Assembly: GCF_016804325.1 (NCBI RefSeq)
Contig: NZ_CP043627.1
Coordinates: 729,001 to 793,000 of the forward strand
DNA length: 64,000 nt
Source of the DNA: Methylobacterium aquaticum
GTDB lineage: Bacteria; Pseudomonadota; Alphaproteobacteria; Rhizobiales; Beijerinckiaceae
Direction: 5' to 3'
Positions 43,915-53,191 of this stretch are shown one piece after another. Below the pieces are notes generated by a model. It saw only the letters and a program-made list of their open reading frames with translations, was not told where the DNA came from and did no database searches. A program made the translations under genes and the position numbers. Numbering within the stretch: the stretch's first letter is position 1; every line of letters starts with the position of its first letter.

Positions 43915-44030
43915 CGTCCTCTCCTACCGCACCTCTTCGATAACCGGTCAGGTCGGTTGCGGAAGCCGGGCTTATAGGGGGGTTCGCGCCGGAGGGCGAG
44001 GGGGTCCTGACGCTGCGGAGAGGTGCGGGT

Positions 44031-45443
44031 TCACCCCACCGCCACCGGCTGCTTGACCACCGAGGGGGTGCGCATCGTCACCAATTCCTCGCCGGCCGTC
44101 GGGTGGACCGCGATGGTGCGGTCGAAATCGGCCTTCTTGGCGCCCATCGTCACCGCGATGCCGACGGCCTGGATGATCTCGCCGGCATCGTGGCCGAGCA
44201 CGTGGACGCCGACGACCTTGTCGGTCGCCCGCTCGACGATGACCTTCATCAGGATCCGCTCGTCGCGGCCCGACAGGGTCGCCTTCATCGGCCGGAACCG
44301 GGCCTCGTAGACGTCGATCTCGCCGCAGAGGCGGCGCGCCACCTCCTCACCGTGGCCGACGACGCCGATCTCCGGGGTCGAGAACACCGCGGTCGGGATC
44401 AGGTCGTGGTCGACCGCCCACGGCTTGCCCCCGAACACCGTGTCGGCGAAGGCGTGGCCCTCGCGGATCGCGATCGGCGTCAGGGCGGCGCGGTTGGTGA
44501 CGTCGCCGACGGCGTAGATCGAGGGGGCGACGGTCTGCGAGAAGCGGTCGACGGGAATCGCCCCGACGGAATCGAGGGTGATGCCCGCCTTCTCCAGCCC
44601 GAGGCCGGCGACGTTGGGGCGCCGCCCGGTCGCGACCAGCACCTGGTCGACCAAGATCTCGCTGCCGTCGTTCAGCGTGGCGCAGATCGCGCCGTCGCGC
44701 CGGTCGAGACGGTGGACGGTGGTGTTGAGGCGCAGGTCCATCCGCTTGGCGTAAGCCTCGCCCAGCGCCTGCCGGATCTCGCCGTCGAAGCCGCGCAGGA
44801 GCCGGTCGCCGCGGTGGAGCAGGGTGGTGCGGGTGCCGAGACCCGCGAACACGCCCGCGAACTCGACCGCGATGTAGCCGCCGCCGACGACGAGGATCCG
44901 CTCGGGCTGGGTCTCCAGCTCGAACACCTCGTTCGACGTGATGGCGAGTTCGGCGCCGGGGATCAGCGGCTCCTTCACCGGATGCGCGCCGACCGCGATC
45001 AGGATGTGGCGGGCGCGCACGAGGGTGCCGGAACGGACCAGCCGCACCGTGTGCGGATCCTCGATCACCGCCCGGTCGGCCACCACCTCGACGCCGGCCC
45101 GCATCAGGTTGGTGGCGTAGATCCCCTCGAGCCGCGTCACCTCGGCGTCGCGCCGGGCCTTCAGGGTCGCCCAGTCGAAGCGCGGGGTGCCGACCTCCCA
45201 GCCGAAGCCGGCGGCATCCTCGAACTCGTCGGCGAACCGGCCGGCATAGACCATCAGCTTCTTCGGGACGCAGCCGCGGATCACGCAGGTGCCGCCGACC
45301 CGGTATTCCTCGGCGAGCTGCACCCGCGCGCCGTAGCCGGCGGCGATGCGCGCCGCCCGCACCCCGCCGGAGCCGCCGCCGATCACGAACAGATCCACAT
45401 CGAACTCTTGCTCGCCGAAAGCCTGGTCTCGGGTCTCGGTCAT
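44031..45443 (-). CDS. gor: Glutathione-disulfide reductase
   Basis: The protein has 470 residues. The FAD-binding motif FVIGGGSGGVRAARIAAGYG, redox pair in GGTCVIRGCVPKKLMVYAG, NAD(P)H-binding ILVVGGGYIAVEFAGVFAGL with downstream HRGDRLLRGFD (basic residues favour NADPH), FAD motif YAVGDVTNRAALTPIAIREG and the C-terminal HPTAGEELVTM (catalytic His-Glu) identify it. It keeps glutathione reduced. It is the last gene of a four-gene operon, 5 bp after the O-antigen-ligase gene. The ATG at 45443 gives the expected short N-terminus. Confidence 0.94.
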   Translation of the reverse strand: MTETRDQAFGEQEFDVDLFVIGGGSGGVRAARIAAGYGARVQLAEEYRVGGTCVIRGCVPKKLMVYAGRFADEFEDAAGFGWEVGTPRFDWATLKARRDAEVTRLEGIYATNLMRAGVEVVADRAVIEDPHTVRLVRSGTLVRARHILIAVGAHPVKEPLIPGAELAITSNEVFELETQPERILVVGGGYIAVEFAGVFAGLGTRTTLLHRGDRLLRGFDGEIRQALGEAYAKRMDLRLNTTVHRLDRRDGAICATLNDGSEILVDQVLVATGRRPNVAGLGLEKAGITLDSVGAIPVDRFSQTVAPSIYAVGDVTNRAALTPIAIREGHAFADTVFGGKPWAVDHDLIPTAVFSTPEIGVVGHGEEVARRLCGEIDVYEARFRPMKATLSGRDERILMKVIVERATDKVVGVHVLGHDAGEIIQAVGIAVTMGAKKADFDRTIAVHPTAGEELVTMRTPSVVKQPVAVG

Positions 45444-45448
45444 GGGGC

Positions 45449-46669
45449 TCACCGCTCGTCCGTTAGATCTTGCGATTGATACTGCAGGGCGCGCAGCCAG
45501 GCGATGGCGGCGCCGACGCCGGCGGTCCACCAGGCCTGCCAGGCGCCGTGCTCGACGAAGGCGACGATGCCGGCGCAAGCGAGCAGCGCGAGCGCGGTGC
45601 TGCGCGGAACCGTTCTCCAGGCCGACAGGGCCCGCAGGGTCAGGACCAGGACGAGGGCGGCGAGCGTCGCGCCGACGACGCCCAGCTCGGCCCAGACCTG
45701 GAGGAAGCTGTTATGAGGGTGCCCGACCGCCAGCATGACGCGCATCTCGGGCTCGATCCGCTCGGCCGCCGGGGCGTCCTGGAAACGACCGGAGGTGCCG
45801 TAGCCGGCCCCGCGCCACGGATCGGCGGCGACCGCCGCGCCGAAGCTGCGGGCGATGGCGACCCGGGCCCGGGTGGAACTGCCGGCGAGCCGCTGGTGCA
45901 AAGCCTCGGGCATGGTGCGGGCCAGGAGATCGCCCTCGACCGGCGCGAGGACCAGGGCCCCGAGGAGCGCCGCGCCGGTGAGGCCGAGCCCGGCCCGGGC
46001 CGGCAGCCAGCGCACAAGGCCGAAGGTGAGGGCGCCGGTGGCGAGCCCCAGCACCGTCGCGCCGCTGACCGAGCGCCAGGCCGCCAGCGCGAGGCAGGCG
46101 GCAGAGAGCGCCGCCAGGCCGCGCCGCCCGGTCGCGGCGAGGACGGCCACCAGGGGGAAGGCCAGCAGCATCGTGACGAGGAGCGGCCGGTTGAACGCGA
46201 AGGCGGCGACGCGCTGGCCCAAGGCCTCGCGGATCACCAGGCCGGAGGCGAGGTCCGCCACCACGTAGGCGCAGGTGGCGATCATCACCCAGGCCGCCGG
46301 CCTGGCGACGGCGCCGAGATGCGGCGGCGCCAGGCGGGCCACCAGGTAGGCGCCGAGGAGCGCCGGCAGGAACTCGGAGAGGGTGCGCAGCGACAGGCCG
46401 GGCAGCGGGCTCCAGGCGAGGCTCGCCCCGCACCAGGCCAGAAAGGCGAGGGCCGAAAGGCCCGAGGGTGTCGCGAGCGGCGCGACGAGGAGCGTCCGCA
46501 AGGGGCGCCCGGCCGCGGCGGCGCCTGCCAGCAGCAGGAGCCCGGCGAGGCCGACCACCACCGGGCTCGAGCGGTTCGCCACGGCCATGCAGGCCGGCAG
46601 GGCGGCGATGACGATCGCGCCGAGACGATCGAGCGTCCCGGCCCGCTCTCCGGCCGTGCGGGCGGTCAC
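45449..46669 (-). CDS. O-antigen ligase / polymerase (WaaL/Wzy-type) family membrane protein
   Basis: The protein has 406 residues from a GTG that overlaps the preceding stop (GTGA), so it is translationally coupled to the DUF2059 gene. About eleven hydrophobic segments are present. The large periplasmic loop around RVAIARSFGAAVAADPWRGA GYGTSG ... VGHPHNSFLQVWAELGVVGA (written with breaks) carries the conserved H-x-N-x-F-L of the O-antigen ligase family near residue 330. Such proteins join or polymerise surface polysaccharide. No LPS or capsule genes lie beside it, and its place between a DUF2059 protein and glutathione reductase is unusual. Confidence 0.85.
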   Translation of the reverse strand: MTARTAGERAGTLDRLGAIVIAALPACMAVANRSSPVVVGLAGLLLLAGAAAAGRPLRTLLVAPLATPSGLSALAFLAWCGASLAWSPLPGLSLRTLSEFLPALLGAYLVARLAPPHLGAVARPAAWVMIATCAYVVADLASGLVIREALGQRVAAFAFNRPLLVTMLLAFPLVAVLAATGRRGLAALSAACLALAAWRSVSGATVLGLATGALTFGLVRWLPARAGLGLTGAALLGALVLAPVEGDLLARTMPEALHQRLAGSSTRARVAIARSFGAAVAADPWRGAGYGTSGRFQDAPAAERIEPEMRVMLAVGHPHNSFLQVWAELGVVGATLAALVLVLTLRALSAWRTVPRSTALALLACAGIVAFVEHGAWQAWWTAGVGAAIAWLRALQYQSQDLTDER

Positions 46670-47208
46670 TGCAGCTGGTGGCCGCGCTTGCCCATCTCGG
46701 CCCGGACCCGGACCATCATGTATTCCGAGACCTCCTGGGTCCAGGTCTGCATCGCCTGCACCATGTCGTCGAGCACCTGGGGCTGGGTCTCGACGTAGCG
46801 CTTGCCCGACGGCGACCGGAAGAAGGTGGCGATGTCGCGCAGCTCGGCTTCCGTGAGCTTGTTGGCGTAGATGCGCGAGGCGGTGTCGATGATGCGCTGC
46901 TTCTGCAGTTCCAGCTCGGGCTGCATCTTCTCCAGGACCTCGTTGAGGTCCTTGGTCAGCTCGGGCCGGGTGACTGCCGCCTGCTTGATCTGCTCGCCGA
47001 AGGCCGGGAGGATCGAGTCGAACGAGCGGGCGATGCCGGAGGAGAGCATCACCTCCTTGGCGAGCGCGAGGTGGCTCGGGGTGATCGCGGCCTGCTGTGC
47101 CGCCGTGGGGGCGGCGGGGGCGGCGGGCTTCGTCTGGGCGAGGGCGGGGCTGCACACGGACGCGGCGAGAAGGCCCGCCAGGAGGAGTCGGGGACGGCGC
47201 GGGGACAT
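46666..47208 (-). CDS. DUF2059 exported protein
   Basis: The protein has 180 residues. The signal peptide MSPRRPRLLLAGLLAASVCS (cleavage near PALAQ) is followed by a helical domain: LAKEVMLSSGIARSFDSILP, LEKMQPELELQKQRIIDTAS and ANKLTEAELRDIATFFRSPS, the last being the strongest DUF2059 signature. It is periplasmic; function is unknown. It ends in a 4-nt overlap with the O-antigen-ligase-family gene and begins 62 bp after rpiA. Confidence 0.9.
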   Translation of the reverse strand: MSPRRPRLLLAGLLAASVCSPALAQTKPAAPAAPTAAQQAAITPSHLALAKEVMLSSGIARSFDSILPAFGEQIKQAAVTRPELTKDLNEVLEKMQPELELQKQRIIDTASRIYANKLTEAELRDIATFFRSPSGKRYVETQPQVLDDMVQAMQTWTQEVSEYMMVRVRAEMGKRGHQLQ

Positions 47209-47270
47209 CGAGGGGCTCCGGAAGACGGCGCCCGTGCGGGGCGGCCGTGACGAACGAGGCGGGCGGCGGG

Positions 47271-47981
47271 TCAGGCCGCGCCGAGGGTGACGATGCGGGA
47301 CTGGCCGTCGGCCGCCTCCGCGACGATCGCGCCGGTGGCGAGCCCGAGGAACAGGCCGTGCTCGACCACGCCCGGCACCGCCACGAGGGCGCGGGCCAGG
47401 GCCTCGGGATCGGGGATGCGGCCGAGGCCGGCATCGAGGATCAGGTGGCCGCCATCGGTGACGAAGGGCGCGCCGTCGCCGCCCTTGCGGACGGAGAGCG
47501 GCCCGGCGCAGCCGGCGGAGCGGATCGCCGCCGCCACCGCCAGGGTGGTGGCGACGAGGCCGAAGGGCACCACCTCGATCGGCAGGGGGAAGCGCCCGAG
47601 CGTCTCGACGCGCTTGGCCCCGTCGACGATCACCACCATGCGGCGGCTGGCCGCCGCCACGATCTTCTCGCGCAGCAGCGCGCCGCCGCCGCCCTTGACG
47701 AGGCGGAGCTGCGGATCGATCTCGTCGGCGCCGTCGATCGTGAGGTCGAGGTCGGGCGTCTCGTCGAGGGTCGTGAGCGGGATGCCCGCGGCCTCGGCGG
47801 CCCGGCGCGTCGCCTCGGAGGTCGGCACGCCGACGACCTTGAGCCCGGCCCGCACCTTCTCGCCGAGAAGCTCGACGAACACGGTCGCGGTCGAGCCGGT
47901 GCCGAGGCCGAGGCGCATGCCGTCCTCGACCAGCCCGACCGCCCGGGCGGCGGCGGCGCGCTTGAGCTCGGCGGGGCTCAC
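47271..47981 (-). CDS. rpiA: Ribose-5-phosphate isomerase A
   Basis: The protein has 236 residues from a GTG at 47981 (GGAGG site 5-8 nt upstream); in-frame upstream codons contain no better start. [62 protein letters not shown] and [11 protein letters not shown] are the RpiA signatures, with the catalytic D-E-D set intact. It interconverts ribose-5- and ribulose-5-phosphate in the pentose phosphate pathway and Calvin-type cycles. It heads the rpiA-DUF2059-ligase-gor operon. Confidence 0.95.
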   Translation of the reverse strand: MSPAELKRAAAARAVGLVEDGMRLGLGTGSTATVFVELLGEKVRAGLKVVGVPTSEATRRAAEAAGIPLTTLDETPDLDLTIDGADEIDPQLRLVKGGGGALLREKIVAAASRRMVVIVDGAKRVETLGRFPLPIEVVPFGLVATTLAVAAAIRSAGCAGPLSVRKGGDGAPFVTDGGHLILDAGLGRIPDPEALARALVAVPGVVEHGLFLGLATGAIVAEAADGQSRIVTLGAA

Positions 47982-48192
47982 CGCCGGCCTCCGCGGGATT
48001 GACGGGTCTGGGACATCGGCATGCGTCTCGATTCGCTGGTCTCGTCCGCCATGCCATCGCCCCTGGGGCGAGAACAAGGCGGGCGGGGCGCCCTGACGGC
48101 CGGTCCCGCTGATCGAGAGGCCCCCTAGCACGCGGCCGGAGGAGGCGGAAGCGGCCATCCGGCCTCGCCCGACCGGCGTCGCGCTCTCGAAA

Positions 48193-48603
48193 TCAGGGCT
48201 TGGCCGCCGGTGTCGGCGCCGCGCTGCCGGCATTGCCCTGGGGCGTGCAGACCACGGCGTCGTCGAGGACGTAGCAGATGCTCATCGCGCCGGTGCGCTG
48301 GTTGACCCGGAACACGCCGGCCTCGCGCAGGTGGCGGGAGGCGACTAGGCTGTACTCGGAGGGGGCCTGCGGGCCCGCGCCCTCGCCCGGGCCGAAGCAC
48401 AGGGTGGTGCCGATGGTGTTCTCCTGCAGGCCGTACTGGCAGGAGATGACCTCGCCTGTCGCCTTGTCGACCCGGTAGACCCGGTTGAGGTCGGCCTGGG
48501 GCGCCGGCACGAACTCGTAGGACGCGGCATGGGCCGCACCCGCGACCAGCAGCCCCGCGGCGATCCCGGCCGCCTTGATCCGATAACCCGCAATCCCCGG
48601 CAT
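48193..48603 (-). CDS. Hypothetical exported protein
   Basis: The protein has 136 residues from an ATG with cgaggagcgg upstream. The signal peptide ([19 protein letters not shown]) precedes a small periplasmic domain: [40 protein letters not shown] and [20 protein letters not shown], with three or four cysteines likely paired. Two '[16 protein letters not shown]' stretches look like an internal duplication. No named family is recognised. It is divergent from gph. Confidence 0.75.
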   Translation of the reverse strand: MPGIAGYRIKAAGIAAGLLVAGAAHAASYEFVPAPQADLNRVYRVDKATGEVISCQYGLQENTIGTTLCFGPGEGAGPQAPSEYSLVASRHLREAGVFRVNQRTGAMSICYVLDDAVVCTPQGNAGSAAPTPAAKP

Positions 48604-48782
48604 GGCGGCCGCTCCTCGCACGCAATCGCGACGACGGCCCATGCCCGCGCGGCGGCCGACTCGTCCGTTTCGCGCTGTTATAGCTCGACCCCGCTTGTCC
48701 CGGGCTTGCCGCGTCTCCGGGTTCCGCCCCGCTTCGGCCGCCTGTATGGGAGGCGCTCATCAGCGTCAGCCAGCGAGACCCC

Positions 48783-49481
48783 ATGCCGACCACCAGCCCC
48801 GATTCCCTGCCGCCGATCGTCGTGTTCGACCTCGACGGCACCCTCGCGGAGACCGCGGGCGACCTGATCGGCACGCTCAACACGATCCTGGAGCGGGAGG
48901 GATTGCCGTCGGTGGCGGTCTCGCAGGCGCGGGAGCTGATCGGGGCGGGGGCGCGGGCGCTGATCCAGCGCGGCTTCGCGGCGGGCGGGCGCGAGCTGAC
49001 GCCGACGCGGCTCGACGAGCTGTTCCGGGTGTTCCTGGCCCATTACGGCCAGCACCTCTGCGAGGCGTCGCATCTCTTCCCCGGCGTGGTCGATTCCCTC
49101 GACCGGCTGGAGGCGGCGGGCTACCGGCTCGCGGTCTGCACCAACAAGCCGGAAGACCATTCGGTGCGGCTGCTGGAGCTGCTCGGGGTGAAGGCCCGCT
49201 TCGCGGCGATCTGCGGCCGCGACACCTTCCCGTATTTCAAGCCCGATCCGCGCCATCTCACCGAGACGATCGCCCGGGCCGGCGGCGATCCGGCCCGGGC
49301 CGTGATGGTGGGCGATTCGCGCACCGACGTCGCCACCGCCAAGGCCGCCGGCATCCCGGTGGTGGCGGTGCCGTTCGGCTATACCGACGTGCCGGTGGAG
49401 GAACTGGAGCCGGACGTGGTGATCCAGCATTTCGAGGAGCTGTACGAGGCGGTGCTGCGGCTGGATCCGGGCGTGGCCTGA
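48783..49481 (+). CDS. gph: HAD-family phosphoglycolate phosphatase
   Basis: The protein has 232 residues. Motif I VFDLDGTLAET, motif II VCTNKPE, motif III K in YFKPDPRHL and motif IV VGDSRTDVATAKAAG are all present, with the helical cap between I and II (about 20-85). It is the Gph class that removes phosphoglycolate; related pyrophosphatase or NagD-like activities cannot be excluded. It begins 8-10 nt after a gagacccc sequence and is followed by a REP palindrome. Confidence 0.9.
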   Translation: MPTTSPDSLPPIVVFDLDGTLAETAGDLIGTLNTILEREGLPSVAVSQARELIGAGARALIQRGFAAGGRELTPTRLDELFRVFLAHYGQHLCEASHLFPGVVDSLDRLEAAGYRLAVCTNKPEDHSVRLLELLGVKARFAAICGRDTFPYFKPDPRHLTETIARAGGDPARAVMVGDSRTDVATAKAAGIPVVAVPFGYTDVPVEELEPDVVIQHFEELYEAVLRLDPGVA

Positions 49482-49509
49482 AATTGACGCCACGGACCCG
49501 ACACCCTCA

Positions 49510-49652
49510 GGGTCATCCCGGGGCCGCGCAGCGGAGCCCGGGATCCAGAGCCGCGGATAGCCCAGAATCGAGCGGAATGCTCTCCGCCTCGTTCTGAACG
49601 ACCTGAGTGTCTGGATCCCGGGTTCCGCTACGCGGCCCCGGATGACGCGGAG
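49510..49652. repeat. Intact REP palindrome of the 'ccccgggat' family
   Basis: Left arm ggtcatcccggggccgcgca...gcggagcccgggatccag; right arm gtctggatcccgggttccgc...gcggccccggatgacgcgg and gagga. It is the uninterrupted counterpart of the repeat at 7772 and shows what the IS110 insertion site looked like. Confidence 0.85.
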
Positions 49653-49714
49653 GATGGCAGATGCGCGGGGAGAGCCAATCAGGCTCAAATCCCATGTGTT
49701 TTTGAAGGGGAAAG

Positions 49715-49789
49715 TGGTGGGCGCGACAGGGATTGAACCTGTGACCCTTCGCGTGTGAAGCGAATGCTCTCCCGCTGAGCTACGCGCCC
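49715..49789 (-). tRNA. tRNA-Val (anticodon CAC), copy 1
   Basis: Acceptor GGGCGCG/CGCGCCC, D-arm TAGCTCAGCGGGAGAGC, anticodon arm TTCGC-TTCACAC-GCGAA with CAC, T-arm CACAGGTTCAATCCCTGT. The discriminator A and CCA are encoded. Length is 75 nt. Confidence 0.96.
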
Positions 49790-49909
49790 GATGGTCGGTC
49801 CCGTGCGGGGATGATGCGGCGAGAGCCGTATCGCGGACCGAACCTGTCTCGACGGCGGGATCGCGTGGCGACGGGACGCCGGGATCGAGCCGTCAAACTT
49901 TCAAAAGGG

Positions 49910-49984
49910 TGGTGGGCGCGACAGGGATTGAACCTGTGACCCTTCGCGTGTGAAGCGAATGCTCTCCCGCTGAGCTACGCGCCC
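49910..49984 (-). tRNA. tRNA-Val (anticodon CAC), copy 2
   Basis: It has the same sequence as the copy at 49715-49789 as far as I can compare, also with encoded CCA, spaced 195 bp away on the same strand. The spacer is not repeated, so only the tRNA unit is duplicated. Confidence 0.96.
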
Positions 49985-50049
49985 TGTGAGCCGGCTTCTA
50001 GGCGGGGCGACGCGGCGCGTCAAGGCGCTTCGTCGCCCCTGACGGACCG

Positions 50050-51840
50050 TTACTCCGCCGGCACCGCCGCGGCGAGGTCGGTGGGCACGAAGCGGCCGTC
50101 CTCGCGGCGGGTCATGTCGATCCGCCGGTCGTGGAAGGCGGTCAGCGTCGAGCGGTGGCCGATCGACACGAGGGTGGTGTCCGGAAGTTCCTGGCGCAGC
50201 ATGCGGTAGAGCGCGGCCTCGGTCGGCTCGTCGAGGGCGGCGGTGGCCTCGTCGAGGAAGAGCCAGTCGGGCTTGGCGAGGAGCGCCCGGGCGACGGCGA
50301 GGCGCTGCTGCTCGCCGAGCGACAGGGCCTGCGCCCAGGGCGCCTCCTCGTCGAGGCGATCCGCCAGGTGCGGCAGCCGCGCCGCCGCGAGGGCTGCCCG
50401 GATCGCCGCGTCGTCGTGGCGCCCGGCGGGCTCCGGATAGGTGGCGGCGGCGCGCAAGGTCCCCATCGGCAGGTAGGGCCGCTGCGGCAGCAGCATCAGG
50501 CGCGCGCCCTCCGGGGTCGTGACCGAGCCCTCGCCGAAGGGCCAGATGCCCGCGATGGCACGAAACAGCGTCGACTTGCCCGAGCCCGAGGGACCGGTGA
50601 GCAGCGTCGTCTCGCCCGGACGGAAGGAGAGGGCCGGCGCCTCGGCGATGCGGCGCCCGTCCGGCAGGTCGAGGGCGAGGCCCTTGAGGTGGAGGCCCGC
50701 CCCGCTCGCCGGCGCTACCGCCAGCGCGCTGCCCGCCGCCATCGCGTCGGCCCGGTTCATCGCCGCGTCGAAGGTGGTGAGCCGGTCGACCTGCGCCTTG
50801 TAGTCGGCCAAAGTCACGTAGAACGTGATGAAGAACGACATCGCGCCCTCGACCCGCGCGAACGCGCCGGCGGTCTGCGTCATCACCCCGAGGGGGATCT
50901 GGCCGGCGAAGTAGTAGGGGGCGACCAGGACGTAGGGGATCACCGCGTTGACCTGCTGGTAGCTGGCCGTGAAGGCGGCGAGCTTCTTGCGGCGGTCGAC
51001 GATGGCGTAGAAGTTCCGGATCAGCGCCCCGAAGCGCTCACCGAGCGAGACCTTCTCGGCCCGGGCGCCGTCGAGGAGCGCCACCTGCTCGCCATATTCG
51101 CGCAGGCGGGCGAGCGAGAAGCGGAAATCCGCCTCGCGGCGCTGCTGCTCGAAGTTGAGCCCGGCGAGCTTCCGGCCGATGCGGTGGGTGATCCAGGTGA
51201 CGAGGCCCGAGTAGATCAGCGCACCCCAGACCAGGAAGCCCGGCACGTGCCAGCTCGTCCCCGGCACCGTGAAGGCGGAGGAGATGTTCCACAGGATCAC
51301 CGAGAACGAGATCAGGTTCGAGACGGTCGAGATGACGTTGATGGCCAGCGACTGCGTCGTCTGGGTGAACTGGTCGATGTCGTCGGCGATGCGCTGGTCG
51401 GGGTTGTCGGCCTGGGCGCTCGCAAAGCCCATGCGATAATGCGTGTCGTTGCCGAGCCAGCGGTCGACGTAGTGCCGGGTCATCCAGGCGCGCCAGCGGA
51501 TGCGCAGGAACGACTGGATCACGTACTGGATGATCGCGCTCGCCACGTAGACCGCGGCCCAGAGGCAGAACACCGAGAACAGCAGCGACCAGAACGCCGC
51601 CGCGTCCTTGTTCTGGATGGCGTTGAACCAGTCGCGGTTGAAGTACGAGATCCGCACGTTGATCGCCACCTGGGCGAACTCGATGCCGATCACCACGGCC
51701 GCCATGATGAGCGCGACCCAGCGTTCCTGCATCTGCACCGCCGGCAGCGGCCACAGCCGCACCGTCGTGACCTCGCGGGTCGTGTAAAAGGGATAGGCCA
51801 GGCGCCAGATCTGCAGGAGGGCCTGCTTCAAGCCGTGCAT
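50050..51840 (-). CDS. SbmA/BacA-like ABC transporter (fused permease-ATPase, YddA/ExsE class)
   Basis: The protein has 596 residues. The N-terminal SbmA/BacA-type membrane domain (about 1-365) has FNRDWFNAIQNKDAAAFWSL, WRAWMTRHYVDRWLGNDTHY and DNPDQRIADDID, the last being a strong family motif. The nucleotide-binding domain (about 380-590) has Walker A LLTGPSGSGKSTL, signature LSLGEQQRLAVARALL and Walker B WLFLDEATAALDE. These half-size ABC proteins act as dimers in uptake of peptides or very-long-chain lipid handling and can be needed for peptide tolerance. The substrate is unknown. The ATG at 51840 begins the conserved N-terminus. It is divergent from the 2OG oxygenase. Confidence 0.9.
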   Translation of the reverse strand: MHGLKQALLQIWRLAYPFYTTREVTTVRLWPLPAVQMQERWVALIMAAVVIGIEFAQVAINVRISYFNRDWFNAIQNKDAAAFWSLLFSVFCLWAAVYVASAIIQYVIQSFLRIRWRAWMTRHYVDRWLGNDTHYRMGFASAQADNPDQRIADDIDQFTQTTQSLAINVISTVSNLISFSVILWNISSAFTVPGTSWHVPGFLVWGALIYSGLVTWITHRIGRKLAGLNFEQQRREADFRFSLARLREYGEQVALLDGARAEKVSLGERFGALIRNFYAIVDRRKKLAAFTASYQQVNAVIPYVLVAPYYFAGQIPLGVMTQTAGAFARVEGAMSFFITFYVTLADYKAQVDRLTTFDAAMNRADAMAAGSALAVAPASGAGLHLKGLALDLPDGRRIAEAPALSFRPGETTLLTGPSGSGKSTLFRAIAGIWPFGEGSVTTPEGARLMLLPQRPYLPMGTLRAAATYPEPAGRHDDAAIRAALAAARLPHLADRLDEEAPWAQALSLGEQQRLAVARALLAKPDWLFLDEATAALDEPTEAALYRMLRQELPDTTLVSIGHRSTLTAFHDRRIDMTRREDGRFVPTDLAAAVPAE

Positions 51841-52381
51841 CGCGGTCTCCGGGCCGCCCGGCGGGCGGGCCTCAAGCGGGCCCGCCTCTCGAGGCGGCGG
51901 GCCGGTGATTCGGTGGCGGTCGAGCGCGCCGGGCGTCGTTCGACTCTCGCGGGGTTCCCGGTCGCCGTGGTCGCGGCGGGAGTCTCGCGAGGGGCATCGC
52001 CCGCGTCCGTCCGACCCGCCATGGGTCAGCCCCGTGGCAGGACCATGGCGCCGTTGCCGTGGCAAGTTAAACCCCGTTCACGCGTCGCGCCCCGTCCCCG
52101 GCGGCAAGGCGTGACGGCTCGCAGGCTCGCCAAGACGTGAACGCGCGGGGCTCGGCGCCCCGCCGCCGCCGCAATCCGCCCCGATGGTCCGTCCGTGTTC
52201 CCGCGTGACCCGCCACCGGAGCCGCCCGCGCCCGCGGGGCGACGGTGACCGGCTCCGACGTGTCCGGTCCCGGGTGTCCAGTCTCGGGTCTTCGATCTCG
52301 GGTCTTCGATCCTGCCGCACCTTCGTTCGACGAACTCCGGCGTCGTCGGACAATCTCCAGCCTGACGAGTGCGATCCTCCC
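51841..52381. other. 540-bp divergent intergenic region
   Basis: It separates the ABC exporter and the 2OG oxygenase. Apart from a 14-bp tandem duplication at 52282-52309, I see nothing: the open frames are Arg-rich shadows, and no clear promoter match stands out. Confidence 0.35.
52282..52309. repeat. Tandem duplication of 14 bp
   Basis: tctcgggtcttcga occurs twice head to tail, about 72 bp before the 2OG oxygenase start; a related ccgggtgtcca precedes it. Confidence 0.6.
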
Positions 52382-53014
52382 ATGTCGCCCCTCTCGATCC
52401 TCGACGTCGATGCCGTGCGTGCCGCCCCCGTCGCCCAGGACCCCTACCGGTACTGCCTCGGACGGCAGGTCCTGCGGCCGGAGGCGATCCCCGCGCTGAC
52501 GCGCGACTTCCCGGCCATCGCCAAGCCCGGCTACCTCACGGTGGACGAGGTGCAGCTCACCGGCCGCTTCAAGGACCTGATCGGGGAGCTGGAGAGCGAC
52601 GCCTTCTCGCGGGTCCTGGGCGAGAAGTTCGGCACCGACCTCGTCTCCTGCCCGCGGCTCACCACGGTCATGCGCCGCTCGCGGCCGAAATACGGGGCGA
52701 TCCACACCGACGGCGCCGCGAAGGTGATGACGCTGCTCGTCTACATGAACGACGCCTGGGATGCGCCGGAGGCCGGGCGGCTGCGGGTGCTCTACGACGG
52801 CGAGCGGTACGAGCCCTACGCGGTCGAGGTGCCGCCGACCATGGGGACGATGTTCGCCTTCCTGCGCGCCGACAATTCCTGGCACGGCCACCGGCCGTTC
52901 GGGGGCGAGCGCCGGGTGGTGCAGGTCGCCTGGGTGAAGGATGGGGCCGCGCTGGAGCGCAAGCGCAGGCGCAACCGGACGGCGCAGGTCCTGAAGGGCA
53001 TCTTCCGCCGGTAG
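52382..53014 (+). CDS. 2-oxoglutarate/Fe(II)-dependent oxygenase family protein
   Basis: The protein has 210 residues. A double-stranded beta-helix is suggested by KYGAIHTDGAAKVMTLLVYM, where His-x-Asp (HTD) supplies two iron ligands, and by ADNSWHGHRPFGGERRVVQV, with the distal His and the Arg that would bind 2-oxoglutarate. The N-terminal part (RYCLGRQVLRPEAIPALTRD) resembles the prolyl-4-hydroxylase-like or PKHD proteins. The substrate is unknown; such stand-alone enzymes often lie in polysaccharide loci, but none is here. The ribosome-binding site is poor, so the start is moderately sure. Confidence 0.8.
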   Translation: MSPLSILDVDAVRAAPVAQDPYRYCLGRQVLRPEAIPALTRDFPAIAKPGYLTVDEVQLTGRFKDLIGELESDAFSRVLGEKFGTDLVSCPRLTTVMRRSRPKYGAIHTDGAAKVMTLLVYMNDAWDAPEAGRLRVLYDGERYEPYAVEVPPTMGTMFAFLRADNSWHGHRPFGGERRVVQVAWVKDGAALERKRRRNRTAQVLKGIFRR

Positions 53015-53191
53015 GCCAAATCACCTGTCGGGCCAAATCACCTGTCGGACCAAGCCGCCCGCCGGGACAGTGTCCGCCGGGCGACACCGACGAATTCGCT
53101 GCGCGCGCGGCCCCGGAATCCATGTCCATCGGGTTCGTGCGCGCTCTAAGACTTGACCGCCGGCATCCGTCGGAGGACCCTTGGGGGCATC

